Origin: Indiicoccus explosivorum | GTDB taxonomy: Bacteria; Bacillota; Bacilli; Bacillales_A; Planococcaceae | Assembly (NCBI RefSeq): GCF_002167005.1 | Contig: NZ_NHTN01000027.1 | Location: 1-40,117, forward strand | Direction of reading: 5' to 3' | DNA length: 40,117 nt | Shown: positions 31,205 to 39,809 of the stretch, one piece after another | Layout of the letters: every line of letters starts with the position of its first letter | Numbering within the stretch: position 1 is the first letter of the stretch | Program-made: the position numbers and the translations under genes | The notes under the pieces: model-generated | The model's database searches: none | What the model was told of the DNA's origin: nothing | The model's input: the letters and a program-made list of their open reading frames with translations, nothing else

Positions 31205-31981
31205 CTAAAGGAACTTCCCGCAGCTTTCGATCCGGATGCCGGCTTCTCTGAAGGCTTCGGAAATGTGTTCAGCGAAGCCGAGCGCCGTAGGTTTGTCGCC
31301 GTGGATGCAGATCGTATCCGCCTGGATGGCGACATCGGTTCCCTGGACGGACTGCACTTTCTGTTCGGTGACCATACGTAATACTTGCCGGGCGGCGGTA
31401 TCCTGGTCCGTCAGCAGTGCGTCCGGTTCGGTCCGCGGTGTGAGAGATCCGTCTTCCTGGTATGTCCGGTCGGCGAATACTTCACTCGCTGTCCGGAGGC
31501 CGGTTTTATTGCCCGCCTGGATCAGTTCGCTGCCTGACAGGCCGAACAGGATTAGTTCCGGGTCGATGTCATACACCGCTTCGGCGATCGCCTCCGCCAG
31601 CGCCGCGTTTTTGGCGGCCATGTTGTAAAAGGCGCCGTGCGCTTTCACATGCTGCATGCGGCCGCCCTCTGCTTTCACGAATCCCCACAGCGCTCCGATT
31701 TGGTACACCGCCATTTCGTATGCTTCCTTGGCGGAAATGTTCATCGGCCGCCGTCCGAATCCTGCCAGATCCTGCAGGCCGGGGTGGGCGCCGATCGCGA
31801 CATCTTTCTCTAACGCCAATTTGACCGTCCGCCGCATGACGGCCGGGTCTCCTGCATGGAAACCGCAGGCGATGTTCGCGGACGTCACGATATCGAGGAT
31901 TTCCTCGTCGCGCCCCATGGTATACGCGCCGAAGCTCTCGCCCATATCACAATTCAGATCTGCACGGAAATTCAAAGCCAT
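31205..31981 (-). CDS. pxpA: 5-oxoprolinase subunit A (LamB/YcsF family)
   Basis: Protein of 258 aa; GGAGGTGGAGGG lies just before ATG 31981. The LamB/YcsF signature is complete: [16 protein letters not shown] near the start, [12 protein letters not shown] at about 36-47, [16 protein letters not shown] at about 110-117 and ICIHGD near 229-234. With PxpB and PxpC it forms the bacterial ATP-dependent 5-oxoprolinase, which hydrolyses 5-oxoproline (pyroglutamate) to glutamate. It overlaps the end of pxpC by 10 bases and is followed by the transporter after 131 bases, so the order is pxpB-pxpC-pxpA-ycsG-ycsI. This differs from B. subtilis, where the ycsF homologue comes first. Confidence 0.95.
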   Translation of the reverse strand: MALNFRADLNCDMGESFGAYTMGRDEEILDIVTSANIACGFHAGDPAVMRRTVKLALEKDVAIGAHPGLQDLAGFGRRPMNISAKEAYEMAVYQIGALWGFVKAEGGRMQHVKAHGAFYNMAAKNAALAEAIAEAVYDIDPELILFGLSGSELIQAGNKTGLRTASEVFADRTYQEDGSLTPRTEPDALLTDQDTAARQVLRMVTEQKVQSVQGTDVAIQADTICIHGDKPTALGFAEHISEAFREAGIRIESCGKFL

Positions 31982-32961
31982 TCCCTCCACCTCCATTGGA
32001 TTGCTGTACGGAGCTCTTGGATGAGCCGTTCTTTGTGAAAATAAAGCCATTGTCCCTCTTCGACCGAGATTTCCTCGAACGTGATCCGGTCGCCCGGCTT
32101 AAGCTGGGCGGCGAGGGGCAGGTCGATCGAAGCGATCTGGCCGATTTTCGGATAACCGCCCGCTGTCTGACGGTCCGCCATCAGCACGATCGGCTGACCG
32201 TCCGGCGGCACCTGTATGGAGCCGAATGCGACGGCTTCTGAAATCAGTTCCTGTTTCTCCTCCAGTGAAAGCGTGTGGCCTTCGAGACGCAGCCCCATCC
32301 GGTCGGACTGGAGGGAGACAGTGAACGGTTCCGAAAAAAGCCTCACCCGGCTCTCTTCATCGAACAGGCGGAATTGCCTGCCGGGCATGACCCGGATGAT
32401 GGGGTCATCAGAATAAGGAGGGGCAGGGACCGCCCATTTCGGCTGGAAAAATCCGCGTTCGCGCATTGCAGCCACCGTCCTGCGCTGTGGTCCGGACAGG
32501 CTGCCGACCGGCACTTCATCGTCCGTTTTCAGGGCACGGCCCTGGAACCCGCCGATTTCCGCCCGCAAATAAGTGGATTTACTGTCCATGACAAGCGGGA
32601 CATCGATCCCCCCGGCCACGGCCACATAAGCGCGGCAGCCGGTCTTCGGCGCGCCGAATGACAGCACGGCGCCGGCCGGAACGAATAAAGGACGCCACAG
32701 TTTGACAGGACGTCCGTCCAGGTCTGCGGACATTTCGCCTCCGCATACTGCCACGAGTCCATCCTGTCCGAAGCGGGCTGAAAATCCGCCGAGCGTGATT
32801 TCAAGTCCGCCTTCGTTTTCGTTGTTTCCCACCAGTAGGTTCGCCATCCGGAGGGCGTATGTATCCATGGCGCCGCTGACAATGACCCCGTAGCGCTGGT
32901 ATCCGGTCCGCCCAAGGTCCTGGACCGTCGTCTGCGGGCCGCCTTTACGGACGGTGAGCAT
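31972..32961 (-). CDS. pxpC: 5-oxoprolinase subunit C (KipA/biotin-dependent carboxyltransferase fold)
   Basis: Protein of 329 aa; GGAGGAG lies seven bases before ATG 32961, and the protein opens [20 protein letters not shown], typical of KipA. The allophanate-hydrolase-subunit-2 domain runs through the whole length, with [27 protein letters not shown], and near the end [15 protein letters not shown], the family's best-conserved motif. It works with PxpB and PxpA in 5-oxoproline hydrolysis. In B. subtilis, KipA was first described as an antagonist of the kinase inhibitor KipI; that regulatory role need not apply here. It overlaps pxpB by 17 bases and pxpA by 10. Confidence 0.94.
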   Translation of the reverse strand: MLTVRKGGPQTTVQDLGRTGYQRYGVIVSGAMDTYALRMANLLVGNNENEGGLEITLGGFSARFGQDGLVAVCGGEMSADLDGRPVKLWRPLFVPAGAVLSFGAPKTGCRAYVAVAGGIDVPLVMDSKSTYLRAEIGGFQGRALKTDDEVPVGSLSGPQRRTVAAMRERGFFQPKWAVPAPPYSDDPIIRVMPGRQFRLFDEESRVRLFSEPFTVSLQSDRMGLRLEGHTLSLEEKQELISEAVAFGSIQVPPDGQPIVLMADRQTAGGYPKIGQIASIDLPLAAQLKPGDRITFEEISVEEGQWLYFHKERLIQELRTAIQWRWREWL

Positions 32962-33646
32962 GAGCGTTCTCCTCCATTTCCCTGTATTCCTCCGTACCGA
33001 TCTGCCGGAATACAATCCGGTCACCGGCGCGGAGCAGGCTTGGAATGTCCTGTTCCGGCAGGAATAGCCGGATCGGTGTGCGGCCGATCAGCCGCCAGCC
33101 GCCGGGCGTTTCAATCGGATAGACACCAGTCTGCCCGCCGGCGATGCCGACGGTCCGCTCCGGGATACGCAGCCGCGGCGTCTCTCTTCTCGGTGCGGCG
33201 ATCTCGGAAGGCATGCCGCCGATGAAGGGAAAGCCCGGAGCGAAACCGATCATATGGACGGAATAATCGCCGCCGGTATGGAAATCGATGACTTCCTGTT
33301 CCGTCAGCCCGTTATGCCGGGCGACGAAAGGGAGGTCCGGACCGAATTCACCGCCGTAGCAGACCGGGATTTCGACAGTCCGCACTTCCGGGAGCCGGTC
33401 TTCGGAGGCACGGCTGAGCAGGCTCGCCAGTTCCTGTTCAGCTTCTTTGAAGTTCAGCGCCAAAGGGTCATAGAACACGGCGACTGTCGTGTAGGCGGGA
33501 ATGAAACCGGTCATCCACGCAGGGGATTCGGCTTCAAGGGCGGCCGTGATGAGCCGCACCCGGATTTGGGCTTCCGGCCCGATTTCCGCTGCCGCTTCAA
33601 TCATGATCGCCCGGTCGCCGAGCGGTTCGAATGAACAATCCATCAT
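32945..33646 (-). CDS. pxpB: 5-oxoprolinase subunit B (KipI/allophanate hydrolase subunit 1 fold)
   Basis: Protein of 233 aa; AGGAGG lies six bases before ATG 33646 (a second ATG follows at once). The AHS1 domain is clear: EPLGDRAIMIEAA at the start, PAYTTVAVFYDP, PVCYGGEFGPDL, GFAPGFPFIGGMP at about 148-160, and GIAGGQTGVYPIETPGGWRLIGRT with the catalytic-site GG motif. It is the first gene of the pxp operon. In B. subtilis this protein, as KipI, also inhibits the sporulation kinase KinA. A candidate -10 box (TATACT, minus strand, 33685-33690) with a poor -35 lies about 40 bases upstream. No KipR-type regulator is present. Confidence 0.94.
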   Translation of the reverse strand: MMDCSFEPLGDRAIMIEAAAEIGPEAQIRVRLITAALEAESPAWMTGFIPAYTTVAVFYDPLALNFKEAEQELASLLSRASEDRLPEVRTVEIPVCYGGEFGPDLPFVARHNGLTEQEVIDFHTGGDYSVHMIGFAPGFPFIGGMPSEIAAPRRETPRLRIPERTVGIAGGQTGVYPIETPGGWRLIGRTPIRLFLPEQDIPSLLRAGDRIVFRQIGTEEYREMEENAHAHRP

Positions 33647-33755
33647 GCCTTGCCTCCTTGTGCTGATTATTCTGATTCCGTTCCAGTATACGGGTTTATC
33701 GGAAGAGACGAAAGTGAATACTATGAAGAGACCATGAATGAAAGGGGCGGCCGCC

Positions 33756-34082
33756 GTGAAAGAAACAGCGACGAGTGTCGAAGAATTGCTAGAATTTGCC
33801 GACGGAGCCAAAGGGAAAGGATCGCAAGGCACTGTTTTCCTGCTCGAGACAGAAGGCCTGCCCGACGGCCCGGTCGTCGGGGACGAAGATGCCGGAACAC
33901 GGGCTGTCCAGGCTGTCCGTGTCCTGCTTGAGACGGAGGACGGTTCCATGTATTACGCCGATGAATTCGAGGACATGCAGCTTTACAAGGAAGCGCTCCA
34001 GCAAATCGAAAAGCTGTCGGAGATGTATCCCGTCAGCCGGATCAGTGAAGAAGAGATGGAAAAGAAGCGGCCTTCGGTATGA
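33756..34082 (+). CDS. Small acidic protein of unknown function
   Basis: Protein of 108 aa. GTG 33756 is eight bases after AAAGGGG. No family was recognised. It has no membrane segment or signal peptide. The sequence alternates likely helices and strands: SVEELLEFA, then a beta-like core GTVFLLETE and AVQAVRVLLETEDGSMYYADEFEDM, then an amphipathic helix (LYKEALQQIEKLSEMY). It is strongly acidic and probably cytoplasmic. It is divergent from the pxp operon (110 bases between starts) and followed after 246 bases by nupC. Codon usage and GC are like its neighbours, so it is probably a real native gene. Confidence 0.65.
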   Translation: MKETATSVEELLEFADGAKGKGSQGTVFLLETEGLPDGPVVGDEDAGTRAVQAVRVLLETEDGSMYYADEFEDMQLYKEALQQIEKLSEMYPVSRISEEEMEKKRPSV

Positions 34083-34291
34083 GGCCGTCATTTTTTTTTG
34101 TTTTCCGTCCGTTCCGGGAAAGCACAGGTAAGTCCACGGAGCGGCTGTTTCAGCGGAAATACTTTCCAGCAGTCTTTTTCGTTCTTGCAATTTTCTGAGG
34201 AAGTTCACAAACCTTTCATTTTCAGCAGAAAAGTCTAGTTTGAATAGTTGTCTGATGACCGACAACGCCGGAATTTCTGTTATGCTTTCCC

Positions 34292-34305
34292 TGTAAGCGT
34301 TTTAT
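34292..34305 (+). promoter_or_regulatory. Candidate CcpA-binding cre site ahead of nupC
   Basis: TGTAAGCGTTTTAT matches the cre consensus (TGWAARCGYTWNCW) except for the second-last base. It lies 23 bases before the start codon, just downstream of a TATGCT (34281-34286) that could be a -10 box, a roadblock position for catabolite repression. Confidence 0.4.
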
Positions 34306-34328
34306 TAATAAATTATTGAGGTGATATC

Positions 34329-35540
34329 GTGAATTTCCTTTGGGGGTTATTCGGGATTTTCGTTGTGTTCGGTATAGCATGGCTGCTGAGCGCCAAAAAG
34401 AAGTCCCTGAATTTGCGTACAATTTTCGTCGGTCTTGCCATCCAGCTGTCGTTCGCCTTCATCGTTCTGGAGTGGCCGACAGGCAGGGCGGCGATCCAGG
34501 CGCTCGCTGAAACCGTCCAGCAAATCATCGATTATGCCGGTGAAGGGATTGCGTTCGTGTTCGGTCCGGCGGCGAATGTCGAAGAGTTCGGTTTCGTCTT
34601 CGCATTCCAGGTGCTGACCATCATCATCTTCTTCTCGTCGCTGATCGCTGTGCTGTATCACTTGAAGATCATGCAGTTCATCATCAAAATTCTCGGCGGC
34701 GCGCTTTCCTGGCTGCTCGGTACGAGCAAGCCCGAGTCGATGTCGGCAGCGGCGAACATTTTTGTCGGCCAGACGGAAGCGCCGCTCGTGGTCCGGCCGT
34801 TCATCAAGAATATGACCCAATCGGAATTGTTCGCCATCATGACAGGCGGACTTGCATCGGTTGCAGGTTCCACGCTCGCCGGCTATGCGCTGCTCGGCGT
34901 GCCGCTTGAGTACCTGCTTGCGGCAAGCTTCATGGCGGCGCCTGCGGGACTGATCATGGCAAAAATCATTTTTCCGGAGACAGAAGAGCCGGAACACGAA
35001 ACACTGGAACTGGAAGATGACGACGAAGCCGTCAACGTCATCGATGCGGCTGCCCGGGGAGCGGGTGTCGGCCTGCAGCTCGCGCTCAACGTCGGCGCGA
35101 TGCTCCTCGCCTTCATCGCGCTCATCGCCCTCATCAACGGCATCCTTGGCGGCATCGGCGGCTGGTTCGGTTATGAAAGCCTGACCCTGCAGGGAATTCT
35201 CGGCTTCATCTTTGCGCCGCTCGCGTTTGCGATCGGTGTCCCGTGGGATGAAGCGGTCCTGGCGGGAAGCTTTATCGGCCAGAAACTCGTCCTGAATGAA
35301 TTCGTGGCTTACACTGCGTTCGCGCCGATGATCGAAGAATTGTCCGCGAAGACAGTGGCAATCGTCTCCTTCGCACTTTGCGGCTTCGCCAACTTGAGCT
35401 CGCTCGCGATCCTGCTCGGCGGTCTCGGCGGAATGGCGCCGACCCGCCGTCCGGACATCGCCCGCCTCGGCATGCGCGCCGTCGCGGCAGGTATGCTCGC
35501 CTCGCTGCTGAGCGCGTCGATCGCCGGGATGTTCATTTAA
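34329..35540 (+). CDS. Concentrative nucleoside transporter (CNT family, NupC-like)
   Basis: Protein of 403 aa; the start is GTG 34329, with GAGGTGAT three bases upstream. About nine to ten membrane segments are visible. CNT signatures include GQTEAPLVVRPFIKNMTQSELFAIMTGGLASVAGSTLAGYALLGVP (motif pieces GQTEAPL, MTGGLASVAGS), then EAVLAGSFIGQKLVLNEFVAY and the C-terminal LCGFANLSSLAILLGGLGGMAP, which carry the nucleoside- and ion-binding residues in the family. A charged acidic loop (EPEHETLELEDDDEA) lies between segments near 220-240. It should import nucleosides with H+ or Na+. It is monocistronic, with its own terminator and a candidate cre site. Confidence 0.94.
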   Translation: MNFLWGLFGIFVVFGIAWLLSAKKKSLNLRTIFVGLAIQLSFAFIVLEWPTGRAAIQALAETVQQIIDYAGEGIAFVFGPAANVEEFGFVFAFQVLTIIIFFSSLIAVLYHLKIMQFIIKILGGALSWLLGTSKPESMSAAANIFVGQTEAPLVVRPFIKNMTQSELFAIMTGGLASVAGSTLAGYALLGVPLEYLLAASFMAAPAGLIMAKIIFPETEEPEHETLELEDDDEAVNVIDAAARGAGVGLQLALNVGAMLLAFIALIALINGILGGIGGWFGYESLTLQGILGFIFAPLAFAIGVPWDEAVLAGSFIGQKLVLNEFVAYTAFAPMIEELSAKTVAIVSFALCGFANLSSLAILLGGLGGMAPTRRPDIARLGMRAVAAGMLASLLSASIAGMFI

Positions 35541-35556
35541 CAGAATCAACGGGAAG

Positions 35557-35588
35557 CCGCCGGTCCGGATTTCGGGCCGGCGGTTTTT
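35557..35588 (+). terminator. Terminator of the CNT transporter gene
   Basis: CCGCCGGTCCG pairs with CGGGCCGGCGG over 11 bp (one G-U), followed by TTTTT. Confidence 0.93.
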
Positions 35589-35621
35589 CCGCGGGATTTC
35601 CAGCGTTTCAAGAAGGGATGT

Positions 35622-35651
35622 TTGGGGAAGACTCGAATGGACTGTTATAAT
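35622..35651 (+). promoter_or_regulatory. Candidate promoter of the alcohol dehydrogenase gene
   Basis: TTGGGG (35622-35627) and TATAAT (35646-35651) with an 18-bp spacer. Confidence 0.5.
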
Positions 35652-35704
35652 TAGGTGTCAATAAGGAGATACATTCTGACTTCGCGGAAGGAGAGAGATT
35701 CATC

Positions 35705-36778
35705 ATGAAAATCAAAGCTGCCGTTACTCCTGAAAGGGGCCAGCCGTTTGAAATCGCCGATATCGAATTGCCGGAACTCGGTAAGGACGATGTCCTGATC
35801 AAAGTCGTCGCGTCCGGAATCTGCCATACCGACGTGTCAGGACGGGATACAGAAATGGTCGATCCGCCCTCGGTTCTCGGCCATGAAGGGGCCGGAATTG
35901 TCGAAGAGACAGGCGCCGAAGTCACGGAGCTGCAAAAAGGGGACCATGTGGTCGTCTCCTTCGCAAGCTGCGGAAAATGTGACAATTGCCGGGCCAACCA
36001 TCCCGCTCATTGCGAATACTATGCTGACCTGAACTTGAATAGCCATATCGATGAGGAGTCGAATAAACTGGTCTCCAGATTTTTCGGCCAGTCGTCGTTT
36101 GCGACGTATTCTCTCGTAAACCAGAGAAATGTCGTGAAAATCGACAAGGAAATGGACTTGGCTCTGGCGGCGCCGCTCGGCTGCGGACTGCAGACAGGCG
36201 CGAGCACGGTCCTGAACGTGCTGAAGCCCGAGGCGGGCAGTTCCATCGCGGTGTTCGGAGTCGGGGCTGTCGGGCTGAGCGCCATCATGGCCGCTAAAAT
36301 CGCCGGCTGTAAACACATCATTGGAATCGACCTCCATGAGAATCGTCTGAAACTCGCAGAGGAACTGGGCGCCACAGCGACGATCATCAGCGGCAAAGAC
36401 GTGGACATCGCCGCGAAGATCAAGGAAATCACCGGGACGGGCGTGCATAACGTACTCGATACAACCGGTGTGGATGCGGTGGTCGGACAAGCGATCGCGT
36501 CGCTGGAGACTTTCGGCACACTGGGGACCGTCGTGACGGATTATACCCTCCAGATTCCTTTGGAAGCATTGGCGCTGGGCGGCAACAAAATTGTCGGAAC
36601 CAGCCAGGGCGATGCGATTCCGCAGAAGTTCATACCGGAATTGATTTCCTATTATAAAAATGGGCAATTCCCGTTCGACCGGATGGTGAAATTCTTCGAT
36701 TTCGAGCAAATCAACAAGGCGTTCGAAGAGTCGGAGAACGGATCCGTCATCAAGCCGGTCCTAAAAATGAGCCATTAA
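35705..36778 (+). CDS. Zinc-dependent alcohol dehydrogenase (aryl-alcohol type)
   Basis: Protein of 357 aa; GGAAGGAGAG lies about ten bases before the ATG. The medium-chain dehydrogenase fold is complete. Catalytic zinc ligands: C40 (GICHTDV), H61 (GHEGAG) and C161 (LGCGLQTGA). The structural zinc lobe has four cysteines (CGKCDNCRANHPAHC). The nucleotide loop is GVGAVG at about 180, with the acidic residue ending strand 2 (IGIDLHE) favouring NAD. The sequence LGCGLQTGAST and the overall pattern resemble benzyl/aryl-alcohol dehydrogenases. The substrate is uncertain; the gene has its own promoter and terminator and no pathway neighbours. Confidence 0.92.
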   Translation: MKIKAAVTPERGQPFEIADIELPELGKDDVLIKVVASGICHTDVSGRDTEMVDPPSVLGHEGAGIVEETGAEVTELQKGDHVVVSFASCGKCDNCRANHPAHCEYYADLNLNSHIDEESNKLVSRFFGQSSFATYSLVNQRNVVKIDKEMDLALAAPLGCGLQTGASTVLNVLKPEAGSSIAVFGVGAVGLSAIMAAKIAGCKHIIGIDLHENRLKLAEELGATATIISGKDVDIAAKIKEITGTGVHNVLDTTGVDAVVGQAIASLETFGTLGTVVTDYTLQIPLEALALGGNKIVGTSQGDAIPQKFIPELISYYKNGQFPFDRMVKFFDFEQINKAFEESENGSVIKPVLKMSH

Positions 36779-36800
36779 AACCGGATGCGTGGACTGGAGA

Positions 36801-36845
36801 AAGCACCTTCCGGACAGCAGAAGCTGCCGGGGAAGGTGCTTTTTT
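36801..36845 (+). terminator. Terminator of the alcohol dehydrogenase gene
   Basis: AAGCACCTTCC pairs with GGAAGGTGCTT (11 bp) around a 19-base loop that contains a smaller CAGC/GCTG hairpin, followed by T5. Confidence 0.92.
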
Positions 36846-36876
36846 GTATCCGGACTGCCCTGTCAACCACATTCCC

Positions 36877-36905
36877 TTGACATTTCCCGGCAGAATCTCT
36901 AGTAT
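36877..36905 (+). promoter_or_regulatory. Promoter of the NCS2 permease gene
   Basis: A perfect -35 TTGACA (36877-36882) and TAGTAT (36900-36905) with 17-bp spacing. The leader holds a short hairpin CCCGG/CCGGG (36920-36936) but lacks the purine-riboswitch core. Confidence 0.65.
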
Positions 36906-36980
36906 TATTTCTTGGCTTGCCCGGTTTTATTCCGGGAAAAGCGGGTTGGGAGAGGGCTAATTTCATAAGAAGGAATTTGA

Positions 36981-38275
36981 ATGCATAATTGGCTGAATCA
37001 GCGGTTCGGTCTTGAAAAATTCGGAACAAGCGTGCGCAAGGAAGTCATGGCGGGATTCATCGGCTTTTTCACCCTCGTCTACATCATTGCGGTGAACTCG
37101 CTCATCCTGTCGGAAGCGGGGATCCCGCTGGAAGGCGCGATTCTGGCGACGATTTTCGTGTCGGTCGTCAGCGCGTTCCTGATGGGCTTCTGGGCGAATA
37201 TGCCGATCCTGCTCGTGCCCGGGATGGGCATCAATGCGCTGTTCGCGTACACGATGGTCCAGTCCATGGGACTCACGTGCAGGAAGCGCTTGCTGCGGTA
37301 TTCGTTTCGGGTCTGATCTTCATGGCTGTGGCGTTCACACGGATGGGCGATATGCTGAGCGAGGCGATTCCGCATTCGCTGAAAGAAGCGATCACGGTCG
37401 GGCTCGGTCTGTTCCTGATCCTCGTCGGCCTTGAAAAAGGCGGAATCGTGGAGCAGGGGGACGGGGTCATCCTCGTCCTCGGGTCGCTGGCGGATCCGGT
37501 CGTGCAGGCGACGGCGCTGACGTTTCTGATCGCCATCGTATTGTTCGTGCGCAATGTGCCGGGGAATTTCCTGATCACCGTCGTGGCGGGTACGCTCATC
37601 GGGTTCCTGTTCGGGATTGCCGGCGTCGGCGAAACCGGACAGTCGTTCGCACTGTCTGATTATCTCGGTGTGTTCGGCGCGCTGTCCTTCGACAGCTTCC
37701 TGACGTTCCCGTTCTGGATCGCGGTGTTTTCGCTGACGATGGTGCTCGTGTTCGAGAACATCGGCCTCGTGCACGGGCATACGGCGTTCATCGGCCGGCC
37801 GGAAGCTTACAGGAAGTCGTTCCAGGCCACGTCCGTATCGACGATGCTGTCGGGCATCTTCGGCACCAGTCCGACCGTGGCGACCGTCGAAACGACGGCC
37901 AGCATGGCGGCGGGCGGCCGGACGGGACTGACGACGATCGTCTTCGGATTTCTGTTCCTGGCGTCGACGTTCTTCATTCCATTCATCAAAGTGATTCCGG
38001 ACAGCGCCATCGCGCCGATCCTGATCATCATCGGCGGGCTGATGCTGCAGAACATCCGGCATCTGGATCTGTCGGACTTCAGCGAAAGTTTTCCGGCGTT
38101 ATTGATCATCGCGCTCATTCCGTTCACTTACAGCATCGCGGACGGGATCGCAGTCGGCTTCATCCTGTACCCGGTGCTGAAAATCGCAGTGGGCAAGGCG
38201 CGGGAAGTTTCGCTGCCGCTTTACTTAATCGCGGCACTGTTTCTCCTGAATTTCATTTTCCATGCGATCGGCTGA
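36981..38275 (+). pseudogene. NCS2/AzgA-family guanine-hypoxanthine permease, broken by a frameshift
   Basis: Two overlapping frames make one AzgA-type purine permease. The first (36981-37316) encodes about 100 matching residues (GTSVRKEVMAGFIGFFTLVYIIAVN, VPGMGINALFAYTMVQSMGLT; motif pieces MAGFIGFFTLVYII and PGMGINALFAYT) and then runs off into CRKRLLRYSFRV. The second, from about 37277 to 38275, continues in the plus-one frame with QEALAAVFVSGLIF to the normal C-terminus. The sequence ACGTGCAGGAAGCG at about 37275-37288 would read T-W-Q-E-A, the expected residues, with one more G after 37279. One missing base thus explains the break. With it restored, the protein would have 431 aa, the family length. 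Promoter, ribosome binding site (AGAAGGAA) and terminator are intact, so the lesion is recent or a sequencing error. Confidence 0.9.
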
Positions 38276-38280
38276 AGGAA

Positions 38281-38317
38281 AAGGGCGCTCCCGCAAACGG
38301 GAACGCCCTTCTTTTTT
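38281..38317 (+). terminator. Terminator after the NCS2 permease gene
   Basis: AAGGGCG-TCCCG pairs with CGGGA-CGCCCTT, one mismatch, followed by CTTTTTT. Confidence 0.9.
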
Positions 38318-38329
38318 AGTCCCCGAAGT

Positions 38330-38821
38330 CTACCGGGGAGAGTCGTCAGGTTCCTGGCGGACAGCCGGATCGGTCGAGTAGATGACACGGGTACGGGACT
38401 CGGGGGATTCGCGGTGTTTCCACATTTCCATGAACCCGATGGCCATATCCGTCATGCGCACCGTCTCTTCCCGGTATGCCGGGTCGCGGTCGACCCGGTC
38501 GGCTACATGCCCGGTGATGGCCCGGACAGTCGAATTCATGTCCATGATGGAGTTTTTCATCCCTTTCGCCGAGCTCGTCAGCGTACTGATGGCTGTCGTT
38601 TTCTGCTGGATGTCCTCCTGCAGTTCCTTCACATTGTGCTGGAGGGCCGTCGTCTCCTCCTGAAACCGCTGCATCCGCTCTTTCATGTCGTCCGCGGACT
38701 TTTTCATTTCTTTCATCGGTCCCTTGATTCCTTTCATCGACATGGCGGCCCCGATGATGACGGCGGCAATTCCCGCGATGACGATTGCGAGCGCTATGTA
38801 CCCCCAGATTTCTTCTTCCAT
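38330..38821 (-). CDS. Membrane-anchored coiled-coil protein, DUF948/YtxG-like
   Basis: Protein of 163 aa; GGAGGAGG lies seven bases before ATG 38821. One membrane segment at about 6-28 (WGYIALAIVIAGIAAVIIGAAM) is followed by a long amphipathic coiled-coil region, about 40-100 (MKEMKKSADDMKERMQRFQ in part), and a hydrophilic tail to residue 163. This fits the DUF948 family, including the general-stress protein YtxG of B. subtilis, though the tail is long. In B. subtilis ytxG is controlled by sigma-B; here a matching candidate promoter lies 40-65 bases upstream, but no ytxH follows. The role is unknown. Confidence 0.75.
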   Translation of the reverse strand: MEEEIWGYIALAIVIAGIAAVIIGAAMSMKGIKGPMKEMKKSADDMKERMQRFQEETTALQHNVKELQEDIQQKTTAISTLTSSAKGMKNSIMDMNSTVRAITGHVADRVDRDPAYREETVRMTDMAIGFMEMWKHRESPESRTRVIYSTDPAVRQEPDDSPR

Positions 38822-38860
38822 CCTGCATCCTCCTCCGGTTCTGAACAGATTTTTATTCCT

Positions 38861-38886
38861 ATACCCGTCCTGGGTCAGGCACTAAC
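38861..38886 (-). promoter_or_regulatory. Candidate sigma-B promoter of the YtxG-like gene
   Basis: On the minus strand: GTTAGT (from 38886), 14 bp, then a perfect GGGTAT (reverse of 38861-38866). It begins transcription about 50 bases before the start codon. Confidence 0.5.
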
Positions 38887-38908
38887 ATCGTGCGCCGAAT
38901 CCCCAGCG

Positions 38909-38939
38909 AAAAAAGCTCCGGGCGGCTGCCCCGGAGCTT
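38909..38939 (-). terminator. Terminator of the CatE-like gene
   Basis: On the minus strand AAGCTCCGGG pairs with CCCGGAGCTT and is followed by a run of T (A-run at 38909-38914). Confidence 0.85.
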
Positions 38940-38960
38940 CCATGCGTTTCGCTGCAGCTG

Positions 38961-39809
38961 TCAGACAAGAAGTTCGATCCGGTTGCCGGACGGATCTTCC
39001 GTGAGAAAACGGCCGCCGGTTTCCGAAACCGGTGCGCCGATCCGCTTCAGGCGCTCTGCGGTTTCATTCCGTTCTTCTTCACTCGGCAGCACCAGCGTGA
39101 AAGCGGCCAGCCCTGCGCTGTCCGGAGAAGGAGGGGGTGCACCGGTCCCGTTCCACGTGTTGATGCCGATATGATGATGGTACTTCCCTGAAGAAATAAA
39201 GGAAGCCTGGCCGCCGAAGCGGCAGACGACATCCAGTCCGAGGCCTTCGGTATAGAACTGCTCCGCCTGACGGAGATCGGCCACGTGCAGATGGATATGG
39301 CCCATCACCGTCCCCTCAGGAAGCCCCTTCCAGCGTTCCTGGCCGGAAGTCGACAGCAGTTCTTCGAAATCGAGCGGATCGACGGTCATCACCACCTGGT
39401 CCCCTTGCCACGTCCATTCCTCCGGCTTCCGGTCCCTGTAAACTTCGATGCCATTGCCGTCGGGATCCGAAAAGTACAGCGCTTCACTTACCAGATGATC
39501 CGACGAACCGAATTGGATGCCGCTCTCCGCCAGATGGCGCACGAAAGCCGCCAGATCCGCGCGGGTCGGAAGCAGAACGGCGAAATGGTAGAGGCCGGTC
39601 GTGCGTGGCTGCTTAGGCGCGGCATCTTCCGGCTGTTCGAGCGACAGTAAAACCGTTTTGCCGTCCGCTGTCAGCTGCGCGCGGCCGCCAGTCCGTTCCG
39701 ACACCGTGAATCCGAGGACAGACGTGTAAAATTTGAGCGAGCGTTCGAGATCCTGCACTTTCAGCCGGACCTGCCCGACGAATGTGACGGGTTTTTCATG
39801 GAAAATCAT
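38961..39809 (-). CDS. Extradiol dioxygenase-like VOC protein (CatE type)
   Basis: Protein of 282 aa; AGGAGG lies eight bases before ATG 39809. Two vicinal-oxygen-chelate domains repeat in tandem: VGQVRLKVQDLERSLKFYTSVLGF at the start, and MGHIHLHVADLRQAEQFYTEGLGLDV near 163-188. The C-terminal module keeps the likely iron ligands: His in GHIHLHV, His in YHHHIGINTW and Glu in NRIELLV. The length and domain order match the B. subtilis catechol-2,3-dioxygenase CatE, but glyoxalase-like relatives share the fold and no catechol pathway genes are nearby, so the substrate is open. It is monocistronic. Confidence 0.85.
   Translation of the reverse strand: MIFHEKPVTFVGQVRLKVQDLERSLKFYTSVLGFTVSERTGGRAQLTADGKTVLLSLEQPEDAAPKQPRTTGLYHFAVLLPTRADLAAFVRHLAESGIQFGSSDHLVSEALYFSDPDGNGIEVYRDRKPEEWTWQGDQVVMTVDPLDFEELLSTSGQERWKGLPEGTVMGHIHLHVADLRQAEQFYTEGLGLDVVCRFGGQASFISSGKYHHHIGINTWNGTGAPPPSPDSAGLAAFTLVLPSEEERNETAERLKRIGAPVSETGGRFLTEDPSGNRIELLV

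Noticed and set aside
34347-35549. 400-codon minus-strand frame opposite the nucleoside transporter gene
   Set aside because: It is the shadow of a membrane-protein gene in GC-rich DNA; the translation is rich in Arg, Glu and His with no domain, and lacks a ribosome binding site.
36905-36980. Purine riboswitch in the NCS2 permease leader
   Set aside because: The conserved purine-riboswitch core and paired loops are absent; only a 5-bp hairpin is visible.
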